Positions 1-8,589 of a stretch of DNA of 64,000 nt are shown here, one piece after another. The translations under genes and the position numbers were made by a program. The notes below the pieces were generated by a model. It worked only from the letters and a program-made list of their open reading frames with translations. It did no database searches and was not told the origin of the DNA. Within the stretch, counting starts at the first letter, position 1; every line of letters begins with the position of its first letter. The DNA comes from CAZEAC01 sp964510065 (lineage in GTDB: Bacteria > Bdellovibrionota_C > UBA2361 > CAIXSY01): the NCBI GenBank assembly GCA_964510065.1, contig CAZEAC010000012.1, positions 1-64,000 of the forward strand. Direction: 5' to 3'.

Positions 1-51
1 GCCAGTAAATGTCGTAAAGCATGAGCCGGAAAGCGGTGACGATTAAAATTA

Positions 52-1290
52 ATGGCGTGTATGGGAAAATCGAAATCTCGTCTTGGGTCAGCGTCAACTA
101 TCGCGTTGTTCGTGGCATGTTTCGTCATTTTTGCGATATTTGTGTATCGAGGATTTCTATTCCCGGACCCTTTGCTGTTGCAAGGCGGAGAAAATTCGCG
201 CTCGCGGCTGATACTAATGGGGCTGCGAGTTGGACTCCCGGTACTCGCGGTGCTGCTGCTCAGTGGGTTTCTGTTTCTGGGGAAGCGTGGCCAGCTTCTG
301 CAAGGAGCCGTTGTTGGCGCGATTGGCGCGTTTCTCGGTGTCTGGCTCTTACTTCCGATTGCCGAGGGGCTCTACTACCGTTCGATCTTTAAGAATAAAT
401 TTGTCGGCTTTCATCCCTATTTACAGCTTGCGCCGCAGCCGCTAACTCTTCGTGAGAATTCTTCGACTGAGCATCCTGTGCGAATCTTCTTTCTCGGCGG
501 ATCGACCACGGAGTGGAAAGACAGCACAGGGGAAGATTGGCCTTCACGCGTGGAAAAAATTTTAAAGCCAAGATTTCCGGAGCTAGCAATCGAAAGCTAC
601 AACCAGGGAAAGGAGTGGTATTCAACTCAGCATATTTTGATTAACTACCTTCTGAACCTACGTCGCTATAAGCCAGATTTAGTTGTAGTGATGGAGGCAA
701 TTAACGATCTGTTGCATAATGCCGACTTTAATTATTTTAGCGTGGACACCTTCAAAGAGGACTACAGCCATTTTTACGGTCCAGTGACAAGATTGGTACG
801 CCGGCAATCATTTTATCAGTTCTTCGGTGAACAGCTTTCAAGACTGTGGTATTTCCCGGGTCGCGAAAGTGTCGAAGTCAGTGAGTTCCCGGGATTGCTT
901 TCATATACGAGAAATTTAAAAAGCATCGTCGAGCTTGCTTCACTTGATTCCACGCGAGTCGTATTCATGACCCAACCGAATCTCTATAAAGAGTCAATGT
1001 CGAACGAGGAGCACGCAGCGCTCGCAATGCTCAATACCGAGGCGGTTGGCCCGCATAAGAAGTGGAGCTTTGATACTGCTCGGCGTGGAATGTCGGCGTA
1101 CAATCAGGCTCTTAAAGATTTTGCGGCTCGCGAAAAGATAAGCTTGATTGATCTTGAGACGGCAGTTCCAAAGCAGCTTCAGTATTTTAATGATGATGTT
1201 CATTATAAAGATGCCGCGTACCCGCTTGTTGCGGCAGCAGTGGCTGAGGGGCTGCAGAGTTCGCTAAAAGAAATAGCTGCTCGGCGCTAG
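52..1290 (+). CDS. membrane-anchored SGNH/GDSL hydrolase-like protein
   Basis: 412 aa. Three hydrophobic segments (about residues 15-32, 55-73 and 83-102) precede an extracytoplasmic domain. That domain carries SGNH landmarks: a GGSTTE block I with the nucleophile serine at about 150, an EAINDL block III supplying Asn near 217, and a C-terminal DDVHY block V with Asp/His near 380. This order fits a membrane-tethered esterase or acyl-hydrolase acting on a cell-surface glycan or lipid. The substrate cannot be inferred. An internal ATG at 61 is an equally possible start. Its stop overlaps the stop of convergent pyrF in a shared CTAG. Confidence 0.72.
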   Translation: MACMGKSKSRLGSASTIALFVACFVIFAIFVYRGFLFPDPLLLQGGENSRSRLILMGLRVGLPVLAVLLLSGFLFLGKRGQLLQGAVVGAIGAFLGVWLLLPIAEGLYYRSIFKNKFVGFHPYLQLAPQPLTLRENSSTEHPVRIFFLGGSTTEWKDSTGEDWPSRVEKILKPRFPELAIESYNQGKEWYSTQHILINYLLNLRRYKPDLVVVMEAINDLLHNADFNYFSVDTFKEDYSHFYGPVTRLVRRQSFYQFFGEQLSRLWYFPGRESVEVSEFPGLLSYTRNLKSIVELASLDSTRVVFMTQPNLYKESMSNEEHAALAMLNTEAVGPHKKWSFDTARRGMSAYNQALKDFAAREKISLIDLETAVPKQLQYFNDDVHYKDAAYPLVAAAVAEGLQSSLKEIAARR

Positions 1291-2216
1291 CGAAGCATAC
1301 CCTGCGAATTCCAATAATTAATCCGCCTGGTAAGTTCCGCGGTGAGCTCTTCTTGGTGCGTAAGCGTCGTTGGAAATTGAAAGAGCGCACGCGAAAGATT
1401 TACAAGCGCACCGCGGAGCGTCGTTCCTGGAGCCTCGGCAGGGAGAAAAGCGGGGGCGGCGTCTTGCATAGTTCCCCCCTGTGCGCCAACTCCAGGCACC
1501 AAAAGAATATTTGTCGCGAGAATTCCTCGTAGCCGCTTTAGCTCCTCGGGATAGGTTGCGCCTACCACGGCGCCAAGCGATGAGAGGCCGCCGTCACCGC
1601 TAAGACGGGGTGCATACGCCGCAAGTACCTTTGCAATTTCATCCGAGGCTTTTTCGCCAGAAGCGGTGAGCGCGGTTTGCAACGCAGCTGATCCTGGGTT
1701 CGACGTGCGTACAAGAACATACATTCCCCTCCCGGATGCTGCGCATTGGTCGATAAACGGCTCGAGCGTGTCGAACCCGAGAAAAGGGTTTACGGTGAGT
1801 GCATCAACAGGGAACGCCTCAATATTCTTGCCGGCATACAGTGTGCTTCCAAGGTATGCTCGAGCATACGCCTCGGCGGTGCTTCCGATGTCGCCCCGTT
1901 TTGCATCGGCAATAACAAGGAGTTGGCGCTCGCGCGCCATTGCGCATACGGAATAAAAAGCGCGGATACCTCCGAGGCCATACTGTTCGAAAAATGCCAG
2001 ATTTGGCTTTATGGCGGGTATCTTAGAAGTCAGTGTGTCCAACACTACCCTGTAATAAACTGTAAGAATCTTATAGATCGCCTCTTCGTTGTTGCTCGTC
2101 GTACCGGCAGTTTCTTGAAACGCTCGGGGCAATGCTTCGATATTCGGATCGAGACCAGCGACAATAACGCTTTTGCTTTTCTGGATAGAATAGTCGAGCC
2201 GATCGGCGAAGTTCAT
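1287..2216 (-). CDS. pyrF: orotidine 5'-phosphate decarboxylase, type 2
   Basis: 309 aa. It catalyses the last step of UMP synthesis, decarboxylating OMP in the cytoplasm. Visible family motifs are AGLDPN at 20-25, the KPN-AFFE strand at 70-77 (Lys70), and the catalytic DAKRGDIGSTA block with Asp104, Lys106 and Asp109. Length and the GST-A extension match the longer type 2 enzymes (270-310 aa), not the ~240 aa E. coli form. It is monocistronic and convergent with the SGNH gene, sharing CTAG at the stops. A partial MITE-like sequence (2236-2284) lies just upstream of its start and may affect its promoter. Confidence 0.93.
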   Translation of the reverse strand: MNFADRLDYSIQKSKSVIVAGLDPNIEALPRAFQETAGTTSNNEEAIYKILTVYYRVVLDTLTSKIPAIKPNLAFFEQYGLGGIRAFYSVCAMARERQLLVIADAKRGDIGSTAEAYARAYLGSTLYAGKNIEAFPVDALTVNPFLGFDTLEPFIDQCAASGRGMYVLVRTSNPGSAALQTALTASGEKASDEIAKVLAAYAPRLSGDGGLSSLGAVVGATYPEELKRLRGILATNILLVPGVGAQGGTMQDAAPAFLPAEAPGTTLRGALVNLSRALFQFPTTLTHQEELTAELTRRINYWNSQGMLR

Positions 2217-2235
2217 GGTGTACTAAGTATAGCCA

Positions 2236-2284
2236 GGGATCTTTTGAAAAACTAGGTGTTTCGGATGAGATTTGCGTGGAAATC
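2236..2284 (+). repeat. solo fragment of a MITE-like element
   Basis: This stretch matches the left end of the inverted-repeat element at 11716-11897: a GGGA-x-CT-x-TGAAAAACTAGGTGTT block, then CGGATGAGATTTGCG. It lacks 17 internal bases present in the full copy and has no right arm. It sits between the pyrF start and the next gene. I read it as a decayed or deletion-derived relative. Confidence 0.65.
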
Positions 2285-2343
2285 GTGCGCGTGCCAGCAA
2301 ATGCCCCGTTGCATAATGTGTAGCCGCCGTTCAAGGTTACTGT

Positions 2344-3831
2344 ATGAGTAGGTCGAAATATTTGGCGGTGCTAGGCACTATTATCGCCCTTGCGCTTGGG
2401 TTGGCGCTTCCGCGCTTATTTCTCAATCTCGCCTGGGTCGAACCGTTAAGTGCAAATATGGCTGCTCTTGATTGGCGCGAGTTATCGGCAAAGTTACATT
2501 ATGAGAGTCCCGCACCGCTCTACTTTGTACTTCTTAAGCTATGGACCATGGCCTGGGGAGAATCTGAAGTCGCTCTTCGCTCGCTGTCGTTGCTCTTTTT
2601 TGTACTGAGCCTCTTCGCAATTTCGGAACTGGGACGAGAACTTGCTGACGAGAGGCTCGGACTGTTTTGCGCGCTTCTTGTGGCGCTTTCCTCTTCGATA
2701 GGGATCTCCTATGGCGTCATGGCGCGCTTTTATTCGTTGTTGCTGCTGCTCGGCGTAGGGACACTATGGGCGTGGGTACAACTCATAAAAAATCATGACA
2801 CCCTCAATCTGCTCATATTTACGGCATGTAGTCTTGCCGGCTTACTGTGCCATCCGCTTTTTATTTTTTTTCTCATAGCTGTTTCGAGCGCGTCGGCGTT
2901 TTATGGAAAAGACACTCTGCGCCGCGCAACGCTTGCGGCGCTTTTAGCGATACTCGCCTATCTGCTGCTCCTTTGGGATTATCTGTGTACTGGTTTCGAG
3001 AGTAGTTTGGTGTGGATTGGAGATCCGCAGCCGATCTACCTACGAGATCTTCTCCTCGAACTCTGGGGGCCAATTGAGTTCGGCGTGTTAATGCTCGGCG
3101 TGATTACGCTCTCGCAAATTGCGGGGGGCGCCCGCTGGACCGTTCTTGAGAGACGCTTTAATTCGGCACTGTTGTTCGCAGCGTTTTCTTTGATGGCAAT
3201 TCCATTTGTGTTGTCGCGCTATTTTTATCTCTATAATTTTGAACGTGTGTCAGTGCTACTGCTTCCGCTCGCGGCGCTGTACTTGGCGGGATTTTTTTCT
3301 GCGCATGCGCGAGCCATTTTGGCAAAAGGCGCGCTTGTTTCAGTCGCGGTTTTAGCGGCACTCCAAACGATAACGGTCATGCAAAATCGCTCCGGCATCT
3401 CAACGAGTGTATCGCTTCAAGAACTTGTAAAGCGATCGAATTGCGGAGATGTCTGGTATGCATTTGGCCAGGGTGGCAATGAGATCGAGTATTATATGCG
3501 GCGTGCGGCAGTTCCCGCGTGTATTGAACTTAGGCGCTTTCCTCCCGAGACTGCCAATTCACCCGGAGTATTTTTTCCACGGGAGTGGGTGAGTGTTAAT
3601 TATGATCTGTTGCTCGAAAGCGCTGAGCATAGCGTTGCCGAGCTCGCGGAGTCGCGAAAGCGGGTATATCTTTTCGTCAACACGCGCCGAGAGAATCTCC
3701 GTGTTGGTCTTGAAGATTTATTACAGAAAGAGCTTATCAAAAAATTCGGTGCGGTATCGGTGCTGCCGTTACGAGGCGACCAGTTTGATCAGGTGTTACT
3801 ATTTAATCCCGCAATGGTGAATGCGCTGTAA
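2344..3831 (+). CDS. polytopic membrane glycosyltransferase-like protein (GT39/ArnT-like)
   Basis: 495 aa with about ten to eleven hydrophobic segments in the first 340 residues, then a soluble C-terminal domain of about 150 residues. An N-terminal loop after TM1 holds acidic residues and an SPAPLYF stretch, followed by a WG-ESEVALRSLS motif. This is the layout of GT-C enzymes (PMT/ArnT/PF13231 family) that use polyprenyl-phosphate sugars to modify envelope molecules. The donor and acceptor are unknown. It starts at ATG 2344. A long hairpin at 3873-3924 follows its stop and separates it from the convergent gene. Confidence 0.7.
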   Translation: MSRSKYLAVLGTIIALALGLALPRLFLNLAWVEPLSANMAALDWRELSAKLHYESPAPLYFVLLKLWTMAWGESEVALRSLSLLFFVLSLFAISELGRELADERLGLFCALLVALSSSIGISYGVMARFYSLLLLLGVGTLWAWVQLIKNHDTLNLLIFTACSLAGLLCHPLFIFFLIAVSSASAFYGKDTLRRATLAALLAILAYLLLLWDYLCTGFESSLVWIGDPQPIYLRDLLLELWGPIEFGVLMLGVITLSQIAGGARWTVLERRFNSALLFAAFSLMAIPFVLSRYFYLYNFERVSVLLLPLAALYLAGFFSAHARAILAKGALVSVAVLAALQTITVMQNRSGISTSVSLQELVKRSNCGDVWYAFGQGGNEIEYYMRRAAVPACIELRRFPPETANSPGVFFPREWVSVNYDLLLESAEHSVAELAESRKRVYLFVNTRRENLRVGLEDLLQKELIKKFGAVSVLPLRGDQFDQVLLFNPAMVNAL

Positions 3832-3870
3832 ATGAAATACCCTTTCCTTATTTTCCGTTCTAACTCGGAG

Positions 3871-3924
3871 TTCTCTGTGCCTCTGTGGTTTGTTTATTTC
3901 TAAAAACCACAGAGACACAGAGAG
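3871..3924. terminator. bidirectional hairpin between convergent genes
   Basis: Near-perfect 19-bp inverted repeat (3873-3891 with 3904-3924, one mismatch in the arms) with an AT-rich loop, built from CTCTGTG and CTCTGTGG units. It lies between the stops of the genes at 2344 and 3927. Its CACAGAG-type sequence resembles dispersed repeats I have seen in environmental genomes, so it may be a repeat that serves as a terminator. Confidence 0.65.
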
Positions 3925-3926
3925 TA

Positions 3927-5066
3927 CTAAGCCAACCGACGTGGCGGCAGCGCTGCGGTCACCGGTAGCTCTACTTGGCCTGGAATCGGTTTCTGCGTTG
4001 GGGTCAGCTCTTGAAGCAGCTGAAAGGGATCGTTGGATTGGCCGTCTTCGATCTGTTCCTTAATGCCGCGCATTTTCTCCATGAAACATCCCCAGCTAAG
4101 CGCGCAATCTTGGAAGACTTCTTTAAACTTTCGAAGTTTTTGCACGTAGATAATAACTTGCAATATCTCGGCATTGTTAATCTTTCTAAATGCTGTCATT
4201 TTTGGAAATTGCGCGCGAAGTGGAGCGATATGGCCTTCAAAAATTACCTGGCGCTCCGCAATCTTCTCTTCGGAAGTCTTTGAGCTTGCATAGAGAAGTG
4301 TGAGATCTTTGAATAAGGCTTCGAGGGTTTCTCCTATGTGCAGTTCGTTTTCAAGAGACTTCTGCGCAATTAACTCGAAATCGGACTTTTGGTCGCGGCA
4401 CGAGTCATCATTCTCGGCGCAGCGCGACTTGGCTGACGCAAAAAACTGCACAGCTCCGGCGAGGCCGACAAAGTTCGCCAATGACTCGTTGAACGCTACG
4501 TTGTCAGGGATCCATACAGTTGCATGCACGGTTTCGTGAATCACTGTGTTGACCAGCCGAGTTTCGTGCGCTTTTAGTGCCGGCGTAAGCACCGGATCAT
4601 TGAACCAGCCGAGCGTACTAAATGCCTCGGATCCTCGAACCCACGTTTCAAGTCCCTGGGCTTCGAGGGTGCCTGCGAACTCATCGGCTTCCAACTTATC
4701 GAAGAAACCGCGGTAAGGAAGAGTGCCTGCTATAGGAAACCACCATACCGCCATCTGGAAGGCGTCGGGCTTCGAACCCATAACTACCCAGGTCAGAACA
4801 TCCTTATCTATCTTGGTGTACTTCGTGAAGGACTTCTTAGGAGTAAGTCCCATCTCGGCGGCAAAGTCGCGCGCTTCGAGCACCAGCGCGAGCTTCGCCT
4901 TTTCATCGCCTGTCGTTTCTGGGTCATCGATTACCTCCCTGATGTCACGGCGATTTATGAGAATTTTGCTCTCTTCGTACGCCGCTCGAGTGATATAGCC
5001 GATCGCGCAGCTTTGAAGAGTGATAGTGGCTGCGCTAAGCGCCAAAACACGAAAAAAGAAGTTCAT
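3927..5066 (-). CDS. predicted aminopeptidase lipoprotein (PF10023-like)
   Basis: 379 aa from the chosen ATG at 5066; the longer frame to 5117 adds 17 residues before a clear lipoprotein signal (hydrophobic stretch ending LQSC, lipidated Cys20). Zinc-protease residues are H177-E178-x2-H181 (HETVH) and the downstream Glu in NESLANF (E194). A GWFNDPVLTP block and a late Cys pair are also visible. This matches the bacterial predicted-aminopeptidase family. It is probably a membrane-anchored metallopeptidase in the periplasm. It is divergent from the ECF sigma gene, with a short shared intergenic region. Confidence 0.82.
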   Translation of the reverse strand: MNFFFRVLALSAATITLQSCAIGYITRAAYEESKILINRRDIREVIDDPETTGDEKAKLALVLEARDFAAEMGLTPKKSFTKYTKIDKDVLTWVVMGSKPDAFQMAVWWFPIAGTLPYRGFFDKLEADEFAGTLEAQGLETWVRGSEAFSTLGWFNDPVLTPALKAHETRLVNTVIHETVHATVWIPDNVAFNESLANFVGLAGAVQFFASAKSRCAENDDSCRDQKSDFELIAQKSLENELHIGETLEALFKDLTLLYASSKTSEEKIAERQVIFEGHIAPLRAQFPKMTAFRKINNAEILQVIIYVQKLRKFKEVFQDCALSWGCFMEKMRGIKEQIEDGQSNDPFQLLQELTPTQKPIPGQVELPVTAALPPRRLA

Positions 5067-5144
5067 AGGACAAGAAAAGCACAGAGAGCCTGAAGTTGCC
5101 ATAATCTTATTTTGCAACTTGCTAATTTTAATAGCAAAAATAAT

Positions 5145-5173
5145 TGAAACTAGCGTCTCTCCCCGAGCGTATA
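5145..5173 (+). promoter_or_regulatory. ECF-type sigma promoter, likely autoregulatory
   Basis: TGAAACT at 5145-5151, a 16-base spacer, then CGTATA at 5168-5173. This matches the classic ECF pattern of a GAAC-type -35 and CGTC/CGTA-type -10. Transcription would start near 5180, upstream of the sigma ATG at 5219. The longest open frame starts inside this -35 element, which argues against the longer start. Confidence 0.7.
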
Positions 5174-5218
5174 GTAACTGTGATTGAGAGCGCGGTTTTT
5201 TGCAGTAGCAAGCGAGTG

Positions 5219-5824
5219 ATGCACCAGAGGTTTGAAAAGAGCGCGGAAGGGGAAGCTCCCGATGGCCGGGAGCTTGTTGCGCGCCACCTTGCGGGCGATG
5301 CGGGTGCTTTTTCCGAGCTCATTGAGCTTTATCGTGCCCCAGTGTTTACCTATCTTTGTCGCTCGGGAATTACGAACCTGGCCAAAGATGACCTGTTCCA
5401 GGACATTTTTATAAAAATTCATCTGCACGCGACGGACTATGATCCATCGAAGCCACTTCGGCCCTGGCTATTTACCATCGCCACAAATACCGTACGAAGC
5501 CACTTTAGAAAGGAGCGGACCAAGCGACTTTTCACGCTATTTAAACTTCAGAAAAGCGAGGCTAGAAGTTTTTCGGCGCAGGAGCATGCCGAGGTAAAAG
5601 AAACCGCCGCCTGGCTCGATCAGGCGATGCAGAAGCTTCCGTCTGCGCAGCGTGAGGCAATTGCGCTTGTGTCGCTGCAAAACATGAGTCAGGAAGAGGC
5701 TGCGGAGGCGCTTGGCATTCCGCTCCCTACCTTAAAAACAAATTTAAGGAGAGCAAAGTTGACACTTTCCAAGGTGCTTGCGCGTAAGAAGTTACGTGAA
5801 AGCCGGGAGGCTGAACAGCAATGA
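5219..5824 (+). CDS. ECF-family RNA polymerase sigma factor
   Basis: 201 aa from ATG 5219. A longer frame begins at 5144 but starts inside the promoter. Region 2 is visible as DLFQDIFIKIH and RPWLFTIATNTVRSHFRK; region 4 as LPSAQREAIALV followed by the helix-turn-helix MSQEEAAEALGIPLPTLKTNL. It binds core polymerase and recognises specific promoters, probably its own. Its stop overlaps the ATG of the anti-sigma fusion (ATGA), the usual coupling of a sigma factor with its regulator. The three genes to 11646 form one transcription unit. Confidence 0.93.
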   Translation: MHQRFEKSAEGEAPDGRELVARHLAGDAGAFSELIELYRAPVFTYLCRSGITNLAKDDLFQDIFIKIHLHATDYDPSKPLRPWLFTIATNTVRSHFRKERTKRLFTLFKLQKSEARSFSAQEHAEVKETAAWLDQAMQKLPSAQREAIALVSLQNMSQEEAAEALGIPLPTLKTNLRRAKLTLSKVLARKKLRESREAEQQ

Positions 5825-8571
5825 GGGCATTTTGTAACAAATTACAGAAAGTATTGGCCGAGAAGGGCATAGAAACGTTGGACGGCAACAAGGCGGCCAT
5901 CGAGCATCTTGAAAGCTGCGTGGAGTGTCGTGCGGTGAGGGCTGCGCTTATTGAACTTGAGAAGGAGCTCGCAGAATTACCGACCTATGATGTTACTGAC
6001 AACGTAGTATCCGGCCTTAAGGCGAAAATTGCGTTCCAAAATGGTGCGCCGAAGAAAACTGCACGACGGCATGCAAGCTGGTTTACCCCGCGTGTCGGGC
6101 TTGGGCTTTCAGGTGCGCTTGCAAGTGTAATGGCGGTGATGGTGGTGGTGAGGCAAGTTGGCGAGAGAGCCAAGCAGGAATTTGCGCCGATTGGTAATGT
6201 GGCTCCGCAGATCGAGATCGAGCGACAGCTGGCAGCGGCGGATAGTAGTGATAGCGAGCAGGTGGTTCTTCAGAGTGGGGCCACTCATTCCGAAACTACT
6301 CGCATGTTTCGCGTGGAAAAGGGAGCGAGAAAAGAGGAAAGCGCACTCGCCAATAATTTGCAGGAAGAGGCGACATTTGGCGGAAGTTTTGAGCCTGAGG
6401 AGGCTGGAAAGGCACTGAAATCAAAACAAGATGTCGGGGATTTGGCGTATAGAAGGGATCAAAATGCGCCTTCCGACAAAGCACCGGCGATTGCAGCTGC
6501 TGTGGGTAACAAACGGCAAGACTTGTTCGATCTTCGAGATGAAAGCGCGACCAAATTCGCGGAGTCTCGCGATGGAAAGGACAGCGACCGCAATTACCTT
6601 CCTCCTCAGCAAGATGTTGCAACCGAAATAGCCGGAGGCGAGCGTGATGCCCTCTCGGAAAGTAAGCCTGCTTCAATGGAGGTCGCTCGTTCGCGCGAAT
6701 CGAACGGCGCGGATTATGCGAAAATTTATAGCGACGAGCTTTTAGCGAAAAATGGCGAACTTAGCGACGGTAAGCAAATAGTTGTAGAGATGGGAGAGGC
6801 TTCCGCCGCATCCGCAGAAGGAGCTGGGCGTGGAGGGACAGCCGCGCTTGCGAGCAGCCCTGCGGCAATTGATGTCGTTGGCAAGCTGCGCAATGAAAAA
6901 AAATCAAATCAGGAAAAGGAGCAGCCAAAAAAAGTAAGCGCTGATGAATTTTCAAAACTCGTGGCTGAAAGGACAAACACCACAGGTTTAATATTTCGCT
7001 CAGCGCAGGGGTATTTCGCTAATACCTATCTCCCAGGCGACGCTGCAATCCGTGCACTTCAGGCGCGGCTCGAAAGCTGGGATAGAACCGCGCTCGAAAA
7101 AGAATTGGGTTCTGTGCTTCAGCTTGAACGATCGGTTATGCCGGCTTCACAACCTTTTGACGCGCCGCGCGATTCAGCGCTTGCGGTATATGTACACTCG
7201 GATCGCGCCAAGGTTTCTGGACAGACAAGAATGCTTCTACAGGTAGGGGTAAAGGCAAGCGATAGGAAAAACGCGCTGCGCCAACCGCTTTCATTAACCG
7301 TCATTGCGGACGCACGCGGCGAGCTTAGCGCCAACACCAAACAGGCCCTTCGCGCGCTGGTTGATGCCTTGGCACAGGCGAAAAATAGCGGCGACCATTT
7401 TAGATTACTTATTGTTGGACGGGGCAAAGAGGGCATTATCGATGTGAGGTCCGAAAATTTCCGCCACGGTCCTTTGACTCTCGCGTTAAAGGAGGCTCTT
7501 GAAGGCAAAGGGTCCAAGGCGCTCGACCTTGCGCAAGTAATTGATCGCGCCACGGCTGAACTCCTTCCCAGTGAGAAAACGGAAGGGGTGAGCGCAAGCA
7601 GCGCGATACTCATGGCACTTCCTTCGGGCACAGGTAAAGATCTTAAAATTTTAGAGCATGCGGCTCAGAGCTCGGCAATAAAGGGAGTTCCGGTCAGCGT
7701 GGTTGGACTGGGATCTGAGGCAAATCTTGATAGTTTTAATCAGGTGGTATTCGCCGGCCAGGGCCGACGAAGCGTGCTCCAAGATGTCCGAGAGGCAAAG
7801 GCACTCGTCGAACGCGAGCTATTAGCGCAAAGCACTGTGGTGGCAAGAGCGCTAAGACTCAATATTAAATTAGCCCCGGGCGTTAAACTTGTCGATGTTC
7901 TTGGCACGACGAAACTAGGTACCGCTGAAACCAAGCGTGTTAAATATATCGAAGAGCGCCAAGATTCATTAATTTCCAAAAACTTTGGTATCGAGGCCGA
8001 TCGTGGGACCGATGACGCGGGAATTCAGATTCTTATTCCTGCATTCTATTCGGGAGATAGCCATGTGTTGCTCTTAGACGTTGTCGCTGACTCGAGCAAC
8101 GTCCGAGATAATCAGCGTGAGATTGCGCAAGTGTCGCTCCGCTTTAAAGATCTGCTGCAGCTTAAAAACGGCCGTGTTGAGAAAAGCTTTGCCTTAGCAT
8201 CGGGACAGAGCGCGCCGCTTTGGCAGGGGCTTGGACCGCTTGAACAGAATGTGGTGAAGAACTTCATAAGCTACAGAGTTTCTGAATCGCTCAAAGCCGC
8301 GGGCCGCGCGTTAAGCCGACGTGACTTGGTGGAGGCGCGGAAGGACCTGACTCAAGCAAATGCACTGCTTGTAGGGGCGATGCATTCGGTGCAGGCGCTC
8401 GGCGATGATACCGACCTAAAAATGGCGCGTGAGATTATCAGACAGTATCTAGCGATTTTGAATAACGAGGGTGGCCAACAGTTAAGTGCGCTCCTGCCCC
8501 TTGGCGAATCGTTACAGCTTGCCGCGTATAATCTGCTTGTAGGACCAATTAAGTTCGAAAATGTGAAGTAG
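5821..8571 (+). CDS. anti-sigma zinc finger fused to YfbK-like VWA domain
   Basis: 916 aa. Residues 25-40 hold a zinc-finger anti-sigma motif (His29, Cys33, Cys36). A single TM helix lies near 92-112. A long Ala/Ser/Glu-rich periplasmic linker of about 270 residues follows. The C-terminal half resembles the YfbK/vWA_N-VWA-DUF3520 order: YFANTYLPGD near 400, a VWA-like fold at about 465-640, and an AKALVERELL block near 660. The VWA metal site is degenerate: where DxSxS is expected it reads DARGE. It probably sequesters the upstream sigma factor and senses a periplasmic state. The start overlaps the sigma stop by 4 nt. Confidence 0.8.
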   Translation: MRAFCNKLQKVLAEKGIETLDGNKAAIEHLESCVECRAVRAALIELEKELAELPTYDVTDNVVSGLKAKIAFQNGAPKKTARRHASWFTPRVGLGLSGALASVMAVMVVVRQVGERAKQEFAPIGNVAPQIEIERQLAAADSSDSEQVVLQSGATHSETTRMFRVEKGARKEESALANNLQEEATFGGSFEPEEAGKALKSKQDVGDLAYRRDQNAPSDKAPAIAAAVGNKRQDLFDLRDESATKFAESRDGKDSDRNYLPPQQDVATEIAGGERDALSESKPASMEVARSRESNGADYAKIYSDELLAKNGELSDGKQIVVEMGEASAASAEGAGRGGTAALASSPAAIDVVGKLRNEKKSNQEKEQPKKVSADEFSKLVAERTNTTGLIFRSAQGYFANTYLPGDAAIRALQARLESWDRTALEKELGSVLQLERSVMPASQPFDAPRDSALAVYVHSDRAKVSGQTRMLLQVGVKASDRKNALRQPLSLTVIADARGELSANTKQALRALVDALAQAKNSGDHFRLLIVGRGKEGIIDVRSENFRHGPLTLALKEALEGKGSKALDLAQVIDRATAELLPSEKTEGVSASSAILMALPSGTGKDLKILEHAAQSSAIKGVPVSVVGLGSEANLDSFNQVVFAGQGRRSVLQDVREAKALVERELLAQSTVVARALRLNIKLAPGVKLVDVLGTTKLGTAETKRVKYIEERQDSLISKNFGIEADRGTDDAGIQILIPAFYSGDSHVLLLDVVADSSNVRDNQREIAQVSLRFKDLLQLKNGRVEKSFALASGQSAPLWQGLGPLEQNVVKNFISYRVSESLKAAGRALSRRDLVEARKDLTQANALLVGAMHSVQALGDDTDLKMAREIIRQYLAILNNEGGQQLSALLPLGESLQLAAYNLLVGPIKFENVK

Positions 8572-8589
8572 TTACCTTTGGAGGTTCGT

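Noticed and set aside
5144..5218. Longer N-terminus of the ECF sigma factor
   Set aside because: It lies within and downstream of a clear ECF-type promoter, so it is upstream or at the transcription start.
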